Below, one piece after another: positions 28,755-39,022 of a stretch of 64,000 nt of DNA. Positions within the stretch are counted from its first letter, which is position 1; every line of letters begins with the position of its first letter. Below the pieces are notes generated by a model. That model saw nothing but the letters and a program-made list of their open reading frames with translations, was not told the origin of the DNA and searched no databases. The DNA comes from Pseudovibrio sp. JCM 19062 (GTDB lineage Bacteria > Pseudomonadota > Alphaproteobacteria > Rhizobiales > Stappiaceae): contig BAXV01000012.1 of NCBI GenBank assembly GCA_001310715.1, forward strand, positions 14,964 to 78,963, in the 5' to 3' direction. The translations under genes were made by a program, and so were the position numbers.

Positions 28755-29825
28755 TCACGCTTTCTCTCCGTGCTCAGGCTCAGCACGCATAACCATACCA
28801 AAAAGATCACGAGGATCATCCGGATCCGCCAGCATATCAAGATCCTGATAAAGCCCTGTTCCTTTCAGGTGATCTCGAACGTAACGTAGAGCGGAAAAGT
28901 CTTCTGTTGCAAAGCCCACACCGTCAAATAGCGTAATCTGGCGATCGCTGGTGCGGCCCTCTGCCTTTCCGGTGATCACTTTCCAGATCTCTGTGACCGG
29001 GAAATCCTCCGGCATCTGCTGGATTTCACCTTCAATGCGGGTTTGTGGCGGATATTCAACAAACACATCCGAGCGGCTGAGGATACCGCTGGCCAGCTCC
29101 GTTTTACCCGGGCAGTCACCGCCGATGGCATTAATGTGCACACCGGTGCCAACCATATTGTCGGAAAGAACAGTCGCATTCTGCTTGTCTGCAGTGCAGG
29201 TGGTGATGATCTGCGCGCCCAGCGCGGCTTCCTCTGCACTCTTGCAAGGCTGCAGCGTCAAACCGCGACCTTCCAGATTGCGCATGATCTTTGCAGTTGC
29301 CTTCGGGTCGGTGTCGTAAAGCCGAAGCGTCTTGATCCCGCAAATCTCTTTCATCGCCAGAGCCTGAAACTCCGACTGCGCCCCGTTGCCGATCATCGCC
29401 ATGGTGTGACTACCTTTAGGCGCAAGATACTTTGCCACCACCGCAGAGGTCGCTGCAGTGCGCAGAGCGGTTAGCACCGTCATCTCGGTCAAAAGCACCG
29501 GATAGCCCGTGTAAACTTCCGCCAGAAGACCAAAAGCAGTCACAGTCTGCAGACCTTCCTTGGTGTTCTTCGGGTGGCCATTCACGTACTTGAAGCCATA
29601 GGTCACACCGTCGGACGTTGGCATCAGCTCAATGACGCCCTCTTTGGAGTGGGACGCCACACGCGGCGTCTTATCAAACAGCTCCCACCGACGGAAATCT
29701 TCTTCAACATACGCAGCAATGCCAGAGAGCATGGTCTCGACACCAATGTGATGAACAAGGCTCATCATATTGTCGACGCTGACAAAGGGAACATACGCGC
29801 GTTCTGACGGAATGGGGGGTGCCAT
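28755..29825 (-). CDS. ornithine cyclodeaminase
   Basis: This enzyme of the ornithine cyclodeaminase/mu-crystallin family converts L-ornithine to L-proline and ammonia with bound NAD. The 356-residue protein is intact. Visible landmarks are TEMTVLTALRTAATSAV (with the arginine that binds the substrate carboxylate), the nucleotide-binding MAMIGNGAQSEFQALA, INAIGGDCPGKTEL with the catalytic-type aspartate, and LFDGVGFATEDFSAL. The length is typical of the longer bacterial ornithine cyclodeaminases rather than of alanine dehydrogenase-like relatives. A divergent Lrp/AsnC gene 148 bases away probably controls it. Confidence 0.88.
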   Translation of the reverse strand: MAPPIPSERAYVPFVSVDNMMSLVHHIGVETMLSGIAAYVEEDFRRWELFDKTPRVASHSKEGVIELMPTSDGVTYGFKYVNGHPKNTKEGLQTVTAFGLLAEVYTGYPVLLTEMTVLTALRTAATSAVVAKYLAPKGSHTMAMIGNGAQSEFQALAMKEICGIKTLRLYDTDPKATAKIMRNLEGRGLTLQPCKSAEEAALGAQIITTCTADKQNATVLSDNMVGTGVHINAIGGDCPGKTELASGILSRSDVFVEYPPQTRIEGEIQQMPEDFPVTEIWKVITGKAEGRTSDRQITLFDGVGFATEDFSALRYVRDHLKGTGLYQDLDMLADPDDPRDLFGMVMRAEPEHGEKA

Positions 29826-29973
29826 GAGCTTTCCTCAATTGATTACTGCATGCTTAGTATCAACTGTACAAATTGTGATATACATATCAATCCTGATGAG
29901 TTTCAGTGATTGTTTTTGACAGTTTGCTAAGTAGTTTTTATAAAATTGCTAAACCTTTGGTTTGTGGGGGGCC

Positions 29974-30419
29974 ATGAAACAAATCCAGACTGCGAAGCAC
30001 ATTTACGATGATCTCGACAAGCAACTCATAAGCCTGCTGCGCGAGGATGGCCGCGCGCCGGTGTCGAAACTCTCCCAGATTTTGGTGTATCCCGCGCAAC
30101 GGTTCAGGCACGTATGGACCGCCTCCTGGAATCGGGCGCGCTGCTAGGCTTTACTGCCCGAGTGCGCGAAGATTATGACAGTGGAGAGATCAGGGCGGTC
30201 ATGATGATTGAGGTCATGGGAAGGAATACCTCACAAGTCATTCGCAGGCTACGTGGTCTGCCGGAGTTGCAAGTCCTGCACACCACCAGCGGCAAGTGGG
30301 ACCTGATCACGGATATCCGTGTCGAGAACCTGTCCGAGTTCGACCGCGTCCTGCGCGAAGTCCGCTTGATTGAAGGCGTCATGAACAGCGAGACCAGTAT
30401 TTTGCTGTCGAGCGTCTGA
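29974..30419 (+). CDS. Lrp/AsnC-family transcriptional regulator (frameshifted)
   Basis: This is a small amino-acid-responsive regulator. The N-terminal helix-turn-helix (LDKQLISLLREDGRAPVSKL, from residue 14) is interrupted at about 30086, where one missing G turns LGVSRATVQARMDRLLE into a wrong frame. The C-terminal RAM domain follows with GEIRAVMMIEVMG and TSGKWDLITDIRVENLSEFD. The joined protein is about 149 residues, normal for the family. It is divergent from ornithine cyclodeaminase, a classical arrangement for local control by ornithine, arginine or proline; this is an inference. Confidence 0.87.
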
Positions 30420-30459
30420 TCCACCGCTCATGCCTGCGAGGAGCTCCGGACGAGGATGA

Positions 30460-30488
30460 AGCCGCAGAAACCAATAAATCCTGCGGCT
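30460..30488. terminator. hairpin between convergent genes
   Basis: AGCCGCAG (30460-30467) pairs perfectly with CTGCGGCT (30481-30488) around a 13-base AT-rich loop, between the convergent Lrp gene and the next leftward gene. Confidence 0.55.
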
Positions 30489-30506
30489 CACAATAGGACT
30501 GACCGG

Positions 30507-31198
30507 TTAGCCCTGACTGAGAGACTTCTTAAACCCGTTCACACGCACAGCAAATTCCCTCGGGTTTGCAGAATGCTTGACCAGCTTGGCAAGAAGCGCA
30601 GTAGAGGCCTCACAGCGCGCGCGCAATGCCTTGTCGTCGTCGCTCAGCTCATAGCCATCAAGCTTTTCGTTCTTTTCCAGAGTGGAAACCGCATGCTGAG
30701 TGCGGGCAATTGCTTGCGACAGAACTTTGTCCAACACCACTTGCGCGCGGCCTTCAAACTCATCTCTTTCTGCCAGATTGGAAAGGTGAGGGCACATGAA
30801 CGTGATGTCTTCGGCAATGGCACTCTTCATGGAAAAGGAAACCCGTTTGAGCGCCTTGGAGACGACCGGAGGCATACGGCCAACGGAAACATCATAGCGA
30901 GCCATCAGCAGGGAGTTTGGCAAGCTTTCTGAATATTGCATCAGCGCAAGGTAGAAGAAACCGGAGCACTGGAACAGATCAATGGCCGCGCCTTGTACCG
31001 CCTCGCTCTTCTCTTCTTCATCATTGAGCAATGCTGTCAGCCCGCTAAGCGCATTAAAACGCTTTTCTATGAGCTTTTGCGCCTCATCCAACCCATTGGC
31101 AAACGCTTCGGAGATCCACTCGCTGTCGGAAAGAGAGCTCCGGAAGTGTCAAACAGATCAGCCAGTTCTCTGGCAGCGGTCTCAATGTGTTCAGACAA
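30507..31198 (-). CDS. hypothetical helical protein (frameshifted)
   Basis: I do not recognise a family. From a TTG at 31198, preceded by AGAGG 9 bases away, the protein starts with SEHIETAARELADLFD, then one indel near 31140 leads to SDSEWISEAFANGLDEAQ and the long remaining frame. Altogether it is about 230 residues, almost entirely helical in composition, with charged heptads and no signal peptide or long membrane segment. It stands between the Lrp gene and the betaine block without an obvious partner. The size and helical make-up would fit a cytosolic structural or granule-associated protein, but this is only a guess. Confidence 0.6.
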
Positions 31199-31370
31199 GG
31201 TGCATCCTCTGATCAAATAAGCCAAACATCCCGCTTCCTATATCACCAACAAGCACTGGCGCAATGCAATGCCTCAATCTGAGGGGGACATCATGAAATA
31301 ACGCGATCGACCTCACTGTTTTGAGGTGCATCCTTGGTCATAATGAGACCCTGAAAGGAACAGGAGGTCT

Positions 31371-33927
31371 TCAACTGCGCGGCTTCAGGTTTTCGGGATC
31401 ATAAAGCGGCACGTACCCCACACCTGCAACCTCAACCGGATAGGCCTCGTCGAAGTAGGACACTTGCAGCTGGCACCCTTCCTGACAATACTCCCGAGGC
31501 AGGTAGCCAGCGCGATGTTTTTGCCGATGCTTGGGCCATAGGCAATAGAGGTGGTGTACGATCTCCGCCCCAGATCATCCACCAGTGTTTCACCGGTTTC
31601 CGGATGCATGACAGGCAGGTTACCGACCGGATAGCGGGCAACGCCGTCTTTGTCCGTATTGTCGCTCATCACAAGCGTGCACAACATGGCAGGTTGGTGC
31701 TCACGGGCACGGTACTCAACATGCTTCTCCTTGCCGCGAAAATCTGCCGCTTTCACCTTTGGACGGGCCAGATCCGCTTCAAACAGATTATACTGCGTGT
31801 GCAGATCAGCGTTTTGCAGCCGTAAAGACTTCTCCAGTCGTCGTGAGTTGGCATAGGTCTCCACCCCCACCGCGATGATGCCAATGGCACGCAGCGCATC
31901 CCAGACCGCCAAACCGTCTTCATAACGCATATGCAGCTCCCAGCCTTGCTCCCCCACATAAGAAATGCGGAAAGCCGAGACTGTTCTCCCTGCAATGGAT
32001 ATCTCGCGAATGGCTGCAAACGGGAAGTTATCAGATGTGAGCTCCTCTGGCTCCTCAACCACCTTGCTCAGATTCGCGCGCGCATTTGGTCCCCAGATGC
32101 CAATGGTCGTGTAGTCCTCGCTCACATCCGTGATGGAAACGTCCCAGCCGTTGTCATCAGCAACACGCTGCATATAAACAAGATCCCGTGGACCTGCATC
32201 GGCCCCGTTCACCAACCGGCACCGGTCCTCCATACGAAACACAGTAAAGTCAGCGCGTACATGGCCGTCGTCATCCAGCATATGCGTATAAATGCCTTTG
32301 CCAATGTTGCTGTCACCACCAATCTTCGCCGCACACAGCCACTCCATCAGCGCAACGTGATCCGGCCCACAAATGTCGCTCATATGAAAGTGCGACAGAT
32401 TGATGATCCCGCAATCCTCGCTCATCTCTAAATGTTCTGCATTAGAAACCCGCCAGAAATGTCTGTTATCCCACTCGTTTTCTCGCTCCGGAACACGGTT
32501 GCCGTGTTTGTTCAGCAAGTGCTCATTGGCAGCATAACCATGAGCGCGCTCCCAGCCGCCAAGCTCCATAAAGTAGCCTCCAAGCTCAACCTCCCGCTCA
32601 TAAAACGGGGAGCGCCGGATACCGCGCCCCTTGGAAAATGGCTCTCGCGGGTGGACGGGCGGATTGTAGATCTTCTTGGCAGTCTCCCAGCACCGGTCGT
32701 GAATATATTGCTCGGTGAGCTGGAAGTCGTTGAAGCGGGCATAATCAACCGAGTTATGGTCCACCGGAGTTTTGCCATAGGTCATCCAGTCCGCAATCAG
32801 CTTGCCCATACCCGGACCGTCTTTAATCCAGATCCCGACCGCATACCAAAGCCCGCGCAGTTTCCGGCTTTCGCCCATGGACGGCCCACCGTCAACGGAG
32901 GTCTGCAACAGCCCGTTGAAGGAGTGGCTTTCATTGAACCGAGCTCGGACAGAACCGGCGTCAATTCCATCGCACGCCCCAACGGCTCAATCACATCCTC
33001 CAGCACCAGATCTCGTTGGGAGGGAGAAAGCCGGGCCTGCTCCTTCTCCAGAATATCGCGCGGATGAACCAGCCGCGGGTTCTCCTCGTAGTAGTAGCCC
33101 CATTCAATCTGCCCACCTCGGTACTTTTCGGATCACCCGTATCGCGCATATAGCAGAGTTGCCTGATCGCGTAGCAGAGGCAGGCCGATCTCTGTGCCCG
33201 TGCCTTCGAAAGCGGTGTATGGACCGAAAAAGGTGAGCGGGTGATCCACCGGCATAACAGGTAAATCCTCACCAGCCATCTCCGCAATGAGCCGTCCCCA
33301 AAGGCCCGCGCACACAACAACATACTCCGCATGGATCGTCCCGCGTTCCGTCTTCACCCCTTTTATGCGACCATCCTCTGTAATGAGTTCCAGCGCCGAC
33401 GTATTGGCAAAGATCTGAAGCTTGCCACTCTCAACGCCCTCATCAATCAACTTGCCTGCAACGGTTTGAGAGCGCGGTACCACAAGCCCTGCATCCGGGT
33501 CCCACATGGCACCTTGAATCTGATCCTCTTCCAGAAGCGGAAACTTCTCTTTTGCTTCCGCTGCACTGATAATTGTCGCATTGGTTCCAAAAGCCTTGCC
33601 AGAATCCACGCGGCGCTTGAGTTCTGCCATGCGTTCATCATCACCCACACGCGCAACTTCCAGCCCACCAACGCGGGCGTAGTGGCCCATCCTCTCGTAA
33701 AAATCCATGGAATACATGGTAGTCCAGCACATCAGAAGATCGTGGCTGGTGGCATAGCAAAAATCAGAGGCATGGGCGGTGGACCCGATGTCCGTAGGAA
33801 TGCCGGACTTATCAATACCGACAATGTCCTCCCAGCCATTTTCAATGAGATGGTGAATGACCGAAGCTCCAACAATACCGCCAGCGCCAACAATCACAAC
33901 TTTCGCTTTGCTTGGAAATGCGGACAT
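31371..33927 (-). CDS. dimethylglycine/sarcosine dehydrogenase-like flavoprotein with C-terminal GcvT domain, copy 1 (frameshifted)
   Basis: This is a demethylating FAD enzyme: an N-terminal oxidoreductase domain (GXGXXG-like VIVGAGGIVGASVIHHL, residues 11-27) and a C-terminal folate-binding aminomethyltransferase-like (GcvT) domain (ISYVGEQGWELHM; SLRLQNADL). The reaction expected is oxidation of a methylamino acid, passing formaldehyde to tetrahydrofolate. The flavin-region sequence here is GSTAHASDFCYA, less like the canonical HAAGL of dimethylglycine dehydrogenase than copy 2. Indels near 33125, 32950 and 31490 break the frame; the true C-terminus (VGYVPLYDPENLKPRS) ends at 31371. Length about 852 residues. 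It lies between the betaine monooxygenase regulator and an unknown gene. The exact substrate is uncertain. Confidence 0.8.
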
Positions 33928-34380
33928 GTTTTCAATCCTTTAGATCAATAAAACTCTCAAAGTTATTGGCAACTCAGCATGGCAGTTCGGGGCAATCTCG
34001 AGGTCGAGCCGCAAAGACTGCTTTGCGCAAGTAAAGCGAAGAATGCAGGAGGTATCACTCATTGAAACGGCTCTCTCCCTACCAATTGACCAATTGAAAC
34101 AGGGCGTTTTGCTGCACCCAGTGTCTTTTCATCTGACTAATCTGCAAAGGATTCCCTCGTAGAAATAGGAGATATGCGTCAGATCAAAGTTACGCCTACG
34201 ACATTTCAGGCAGCACCCTCAATTCTCACAGGAACAGTCAACTATTGCGTGTGATCCAATGGGATACATAGTCAAGCTAACCGGAAATAAGTATATATAC
34301 GGAATGATGTTTGTTCATTCGGCAAAACCGATGAGCCGTTTTGCAGTTTGTGGATCCAGATTTGTAAGAGAGCATCGTGT
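33928..34380. other. divergent intergenic region
   Basis: About 450 bases between the copy 1 dehydrogenase and the first GlxA-type regulator. It must contain both promoters. A short direct repeat (CAATTGA CCAATTGA near 34083-34097) is the only pattern I noticed. No gene is visible. Confidence 0.4.
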
Positions 34381-35415
34381 ATGACACAGGTGACATCGCA
34401 TCAGACAAACGCTCCGCGCGCCCCGATTTCCAAGCGGGAAAAACCGCGGCTTTCTGTTGGCTTCATTCTGGCAAAGCGCTTTACACTTTGTGCGTTTGCC
34501 AATTTTGTCGACGTCCTGCGCCTTGCAGCTGATGAGGCGATCGCAGCCGCCCGATCCTGTGCAATTGGACGGTTCTGTCAGACACCATGGATCCCATAGC
34601 CTCAAGCAGCGGCATTTCCGTGCATCCCAAAGAGCGACTGGGCGACCCAAGGGCGTTCAACTACATCGTTGTTGTCGCGGACTGATTGAAGAAAGCGAAG
34701 ACTTCAGTCCTGCCTATCAAAGCTTCTTAAAAGAAGCCGCCGCCGCTGGAGTGCCACTTGTCGGCGTGTGCACCGGCGCCTTTTTGCTGCATCGCGTCGG
34801 ATTGCTTGATGGTTACCGCAGCTGTGTCAGCTGGTTCTGCCACGCCGCGTTCAAAGAGCAGTTTGATGGGCTGGACCCGGTCACAGACAGATCTTCGTGG
34901 TGGACCGGGATCGGCTCACCTGTGCCGGTGGGGTAAGCTCCGCGCACCTTGCCGCCTACCTTGTCGATAAGCACGTTGGCCGCGCGCAGGCGAACAAAAG
35001 CTTGCACATCATGATTATTGATGATGCCCAACACGCTGAAAAACCCCAGCCCGGCATCCCGCTTGAGCTGAAAACACAAAACCCCATGGTTCAGCGCGCC
35101 TTGCATATCATGCAGCAAAACATCGATACGCCGATTTCCATTCAGGAAATTGCGCAACGCATGGGCAAAAGCAAGCGCCAGTTGGAACGATACTTCCGCT
35201 TGTCTCTGGAGACCTCGCCGCAAGTCGCCTTCCTCAATATCCGGCTCGACTTTGCTCGCCACCAGATCGAGAGAAACCAGAAATCAATAGCCCAAATCGC
35301 GGTGGACTGTGGTTTCTGCGACTCGTCCCATCTCAGCCGAATGTTCAGACGCCGATACGGTTGCACCCCGCAAGCTCTGCGTCGCACGCCAGATGCTGAA
35401 CAACATGTTGCCTGA
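34381..35415 (+). CDS. GlxA-type AraC-family transcriptional activator, GbdR-like, copy 1 (frameshifted)
   Basis: This regulator has an N-terminal DJ-1/PfpI-like amidase-fold domain (SVGFILAKRFTLCAFANFVD, residues 23-42; VGVCTGAFLLHRVGLLDGY) and a C-terminal AraC helix-turn-helix pair (ISIQEIAQRMGKSKRQLERY; IAQIAVDCGFCDSSHLSRMF). GbdR, which activates glycine betaine and dimethylglycine catabolism in Pseudomonas, has the same architecture. Indels near 34550, 34675 and 34900 split it; the joined length is about 345 residues. It faces the gbcBA genes tail to tail and is divergent from a dimethylglycine dehydrogenase-like gene, so control of this block is a reasonable inference. Confidence 0.82.
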
Positions 35416-35497
35416 TACGAAGTCCCGTCATTTCAAGGAACTAGGACTCGATCCTATCTGTTATAATTTAGCACTTTCAATACGATAGATACTATTG

Positions 35498-36628
35498 CTA
35501 AAGTTCTACTTCAATATCGGACATGGGTGTCGTGCAGCAAATCAGGATCTTGCCCTGATCAATCTCTCGCTTGCGAATGCCGCCACCGTGCTGCATGTCA
35601 ACTTCACCCGAAACGAGCTGGGATTTGCAGGTTCCACATATACCGCGTTGACATGAAGAAAGAGGTAGAATGCCAGCTTCTCGCGCAGCCGACAGGATGG
35701 TCATGCCCGGACCACACTCAACCACATGTCCGGTTTTGGTGAAACTGATGCGATAAGTCTGGCCACTAATCTCCGGCGCAGCAATCGTGCCGTCAAAGGA
35801 ACCCGCAGTTTCCGCACCAAAGTCAAAGCTCTCTTCGTGGTACATATCCACGGGAAAGCCAACCGCCTGCAACATGGTGCGCACGCCTTCCATAAAACGG
35901 GCAGGGCCACAGCAAAAGATCTTGCGCTGCTTGAAGTCTGGTGACATGAGCGAGAGCATCTGAAGGGTCAACCGACCCTCATATCCCATCCAGCTATTAT
36001 GTGCTGATGTCGTACTACACGTAAACGCAAGCTTCAGTGCAGGGTTTTGTGCTGCAAGCAGTTCCAGTTCATTGCGGAAAATAATATCGGCCGGAGTACG
36101 AGCCGCATGGATGAAGTGCAGGTCCGTGGGCTCGGCAAGATCACAGGCCGTACGCGCCATGCTCATCATGGGTGTAATACCGCTACCTGCGGAGATGAAG
36201 AGCAGTTTCTCGTCCTGAGTTGCATCAGTAGTAAACTCGCCGGCAGGGCCTGAAACACTGACCTCCTTGCCCGGCAACATATTGTCTAACAGCCAATTGG
36301 AACCGGGCCCACCCGGCACGCGCTTGACCGTAATCTCGATCCGGTAAGGTCGTGCCGCAGAAGACGAGATTGTATAGCTGCGCATGATCATGCCTTCAAC
36401 GGGCAGCTCAAACGTCATGTGCTGGCCCGGATAAAAGCGGAAAACACGCGGCTCGCGCGCAGAAAACAGGAAGGTTTTTACATCATGGGTTTCTTGTCGA
36501 ACCTGCCGGCAAACCAGAACATCATCAACCTCTGGGTCCCACATGGGGATACGGGTCGCCTCGGTAAAATGCTCTTCTTCATAAGAGGGAGCTGCGTTCG
36601 GGCTAACTGGTGTCGCGTTCTGTTTCAT
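35498..36628 (-). CDS. gbcB: glycine betaine monooxygenase reductase subunit
   Basis: GbcB passes electrons from NAD(P)H to the Rieske oxygenase GbcA, which demethylates glycine betaine to dimethylglycine. The 376-residue protein is intact. The order is an FAD domain (MRSYTISSSAARPY near residue 82), a nucleotide-binding domain (FISAGSGITPMMSMA, FCCGPARFMEGV) and a C-terminal plant-type [2Fe-2S] ferredoxin (CQRGICGTCKSQLVSGEV, plus CC near the end). Its start overlaps the oxygenase stop as ATGA, so it is coupled to gbcA. The organisation matches GbcB and other hybrid reductases of Rieske systems; assignment rests on the partner gene and the surrounding sarcosine pathway. Confidence 0.88.
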   Translation of the reverse strand: MKQNATPVSPNAAPSYEEEHFTEATRIPMWDPEVDDVLVCRQVRQETHDVKTFLFSAREPRVFRFYPGQHMTFELPVEGMIMRSYTISSSAARPYRIEITVKRVPGGPGSNWLLDNMLPGKEVSVSGPAGEFTTDATQDEKLLFISAGSGITPMMSMARTACDLAEPTDLHFIHAARTPADIIFRNELELLAAQNPALKLAFTCSTTSAHNSWMGYEGRLTLQMLSLMSPDFKQRKIFCCGPARFMEGVRTMLQAVGFPVDMYHEESFDFGAETAGSFDGTIAAPEISGQTYRISFTKTGHVVECGPGMTILSAAREAGILPLSSCQRGICGTCKSQLVSGEVDMQHGGGIRKREIDQGKILICCTTPMSDIEVEL

Positions 36629-37898
36629 GTCGCCGCCAACTCCGGTTGATCAGGGGCTGCATGTGCTTTCTGGCGCTCAATGTACCATTTGCAAAACGCT
36701 TCCACATGAGGCTCCGTATGCTCAGAATAAGGCCCAGGTTCATAGGCAGTATCTTCGCTGCCAAGCTGCGCAAGACGCACCAGATCCGCATCCTGCTGGT
36801 TGGTCATCATCCAGACCTGTTTCAGGTTCTCAAGGTTGTAATCTTGTCCCTCAATGGCGTCCTTATGCACCAGCCAGGTTGTGCGCACCAACGTGCGGTT
36901 GGGCGTCAGTGGCAAGGCGGCAAAGGTGACAATATGATCGCTCATAAAATGGTGCCAGGAGTTTGGGTTATGCCAGAAGCTCAGGCTCCCCCGTTTGGCA
37001 TCCGTAAACCCACCTAGCAGCTTCTTGCAGGCAACTTTGGTGTCGAGCGTGTGGGATTCGCCTTCACCCATCAAAGGCAAGCGGATGCAGCGAAAGCTTG
37101 TCGGGTTCGCCAGTCTGTCCACTTCAGCCGAAGGTAGACCAGCTGCTTCCCAGCGTTGGTGCTCACTCTCAAGCAGCGCCAGATACTTATTGACATCATC
37201 AGTTCGCCGGTCATCCATCTCGTCAGGTGAAAAACCAAAGCCAAACTCTGAAAGGGGTACCGAGAGTTGAGGGTGAGAGCCTTCACAATGGTAACACTCA
37301 CGGTTGTTCTCAACCGTAAACTTCCAGTTGCCTTCCTCAATCAGATCTGCGGTGAAGGCGACCTTGCAGTTGGCCAGATCATGGGGAGCGATGTAAGGCT
37401 CCATAATCTGTGCCATCTCGTCAAAATCCTCAGGCGGGTTTTCCGCAAGGCAAATGAAGATCAGACCGGCAATGGAACGCACGTGAATGGTTTTCAGCCG
37501 TGGCAGCTCTTGTCAAAATCGGCCCCCATATGCTCAGCCAGTATCAGTTCGCCATCTTCGTTGTAAGTCCAACCATGATAGCGGCACACAATATTGCCGA
37601 TGGTGGCTTCCGGCTCGTCAATCAACCTTGCACCGCGATGACGACAGATATTGTGAAAGCCACGGATGTACATGTCATCGCCGCGCAGCAGCAATACAGA
37701 GGTCTTGCCAATCTCCACTGTGATACAATCTCCCGGTTCCGGAAGTTGAGGTTCGGCAGCCACGTAAATCCAGTGCTTGCGAAAGAAGACTTCCATATCA
37801 AGCTCTAGGATTTGGGGATCACGATAAAAGAGCGCATTAAGGCTTTTGCCTTTTTCGCGATGAGCTATGAGATCTTGAATGTAAGACGGAGCGCTCAT
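36625..37898 (-). CDS. gbcA: glycine betaine monooxygenase Rieske oxygenase subunit (frameshifted)
   Basis: GbcA is the terminal oxygenase removing one methyl group from glycine betaine as formaldehyde. The Rieske [2Fe-2S] motif reads CRHRGARL ... CRYHGWTY at about residues 86-112, and the mononuclear iron site has NNRECYHCEGSHPQL, with the two histidines and upstream acidic residues of the GbcA/choline monooxygenase group. One indel near 37490 splits the frame after DKSCHG, where LKTIHV follows; the joined protein is about 424 residues, typical. It heads the gbcAB operon. GbcA is distinguished from generic Rieske oxygenases by the neighbouring dimethylglycine and sarcosine genes. Confidence 0.87.
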
Positions 37899-38497
37899 GT
37901 TCAGATACCTCGGCTAAAATACTGCCTGATGTCGCATGGTTGAGGTTGAATTAGTGAGTTTACAAAGAGACTTATTAAATGAGGTTAAAGTGAAGTCTGA
38001 TAGGGCTTCCTTAGCGGTATCTGACATAGTCCAGCAACGAGAAACATCGCACCGAAACACTGGATCAGGCGTATGACAAAGACCCGCATAATCGGTTTGG
38101 TTGCAAAAAGGCTTGAGCTTTAAATAAGCACTAGAAAATGCAAAACCGTGCACTCTAAGCCTCCCTCTCCAAGTACGACAGGCGTTCCCAAATCGCGCAC
38201 AACTCCAGTGCACCCTGCCTGCGAGAATCCAGAGTAATCAGGAAATTTAGTTCACAACATTCACCCGGAGGCAGAAAGTTTGAGGCACTTTCCCAGTAAA
38301 AATGCGACAGCCCTGCATTGCAGATCTCTGAAATTGAAGCGTTCCACCTTTACATTGACTTTGACCACCGGATCATAATGGCCGCAAGGAAACGCAAAAC
38401 AAGAAACCTCAGACACTTACCTCGACAAAAACACCAGTCGAATGCTCTGAGATATGATCCGAAGGCACGCAGTGAATAACGAGAGAACACTACTGCC
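37899..38497. other. intergenic region between gbcA and soxG
   Basis: About 600 bases with no supported gene on either strand. It holds the gbcA promoter. Short frames here have no ribosome-binding site or recognisable protein. Confidence 0.4.
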
Positions 38498-39010
38498 TTA
38501 AAGACCGCTCTCAAACTCGGCACGAGCAACTGCTAGCAACCCCAACACATGCGGTGCAAAGGACCGCCACACATCCAGCCGAAACTGATTGGTATCTTCC
38601 CGCATCAGGACCACCTGAACACTATCAAAAATAGTCCGCACCCCGCATCCTGTACTCAGGTTCGCCAGATTACGTGGGCAGGAAGTCGAAAGTAGTTCTT
38701 CCGCCTGATCCCCGGAAATGCAAATGCTGATTTCACGGCTGGAGATATCTGTCAGACTATGCGGCGCATCCGGATACACCGCCGCAAAAGACTGCTTGAT
38801 CGTCGCCCGCTCTTCCATCGGGCAGGTCAGTAGCCACTCATCCGGTCCCAGTTTGAGGGCTGTCTGTTTGTCGGACTGCACCGCCTCGCCAATGGAACAA
38901 GGCAGCCCAAATCCGAGTATTTTCGACATAGCAACGGTGTTTTCGCGTTTACAACGCAAATTATAACGGCCCATCGCTGGCAGAGTTTCAACTGTTGTCG
39001 TGAAGGTCAT
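38498..39010 (-). CDS. soxG: sarcosine oxidase gamma subunit
   Basis: SoxG is the small subunit of heterotetrameric sarcosine oxidase. The 170-residue protein is intact and shows the typical ALKLGPDEWLLTCP near residue 50, LTDISSREISICISG, and the C-terminal DVWRSFAPHVLGLL, which matches the RSFA ending of the family. It follows soxA after a 12-base gap in the order soxB-D-A-G, which is the conserved operon order. Confidence 0.92.
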   Translation of the reverse strand: MTFTTTVETLPAMGRYNLRCKRENTVAMSKILGFGLPCSIGEAVQSDKQTALKLGPDEWLLTCPMEERATIKQSFAAVYPDAPHSLTDISSREISICISGDQAEELLSTSCPRNLANLSTGCGVRTIFDSVQVVLMREDTNQFRLDVWRSFAPHVLGLLAVARAEFESGL

Positions 39011-39022
39011 TAGCTCGGCCCC

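Noticed and set aside
37914..38213. 99-residue minus-strand frame upstream of soxG
   Set aside because: No homology, cysteine/arginine-rich shadow-like composition and no ribosome-binding site.
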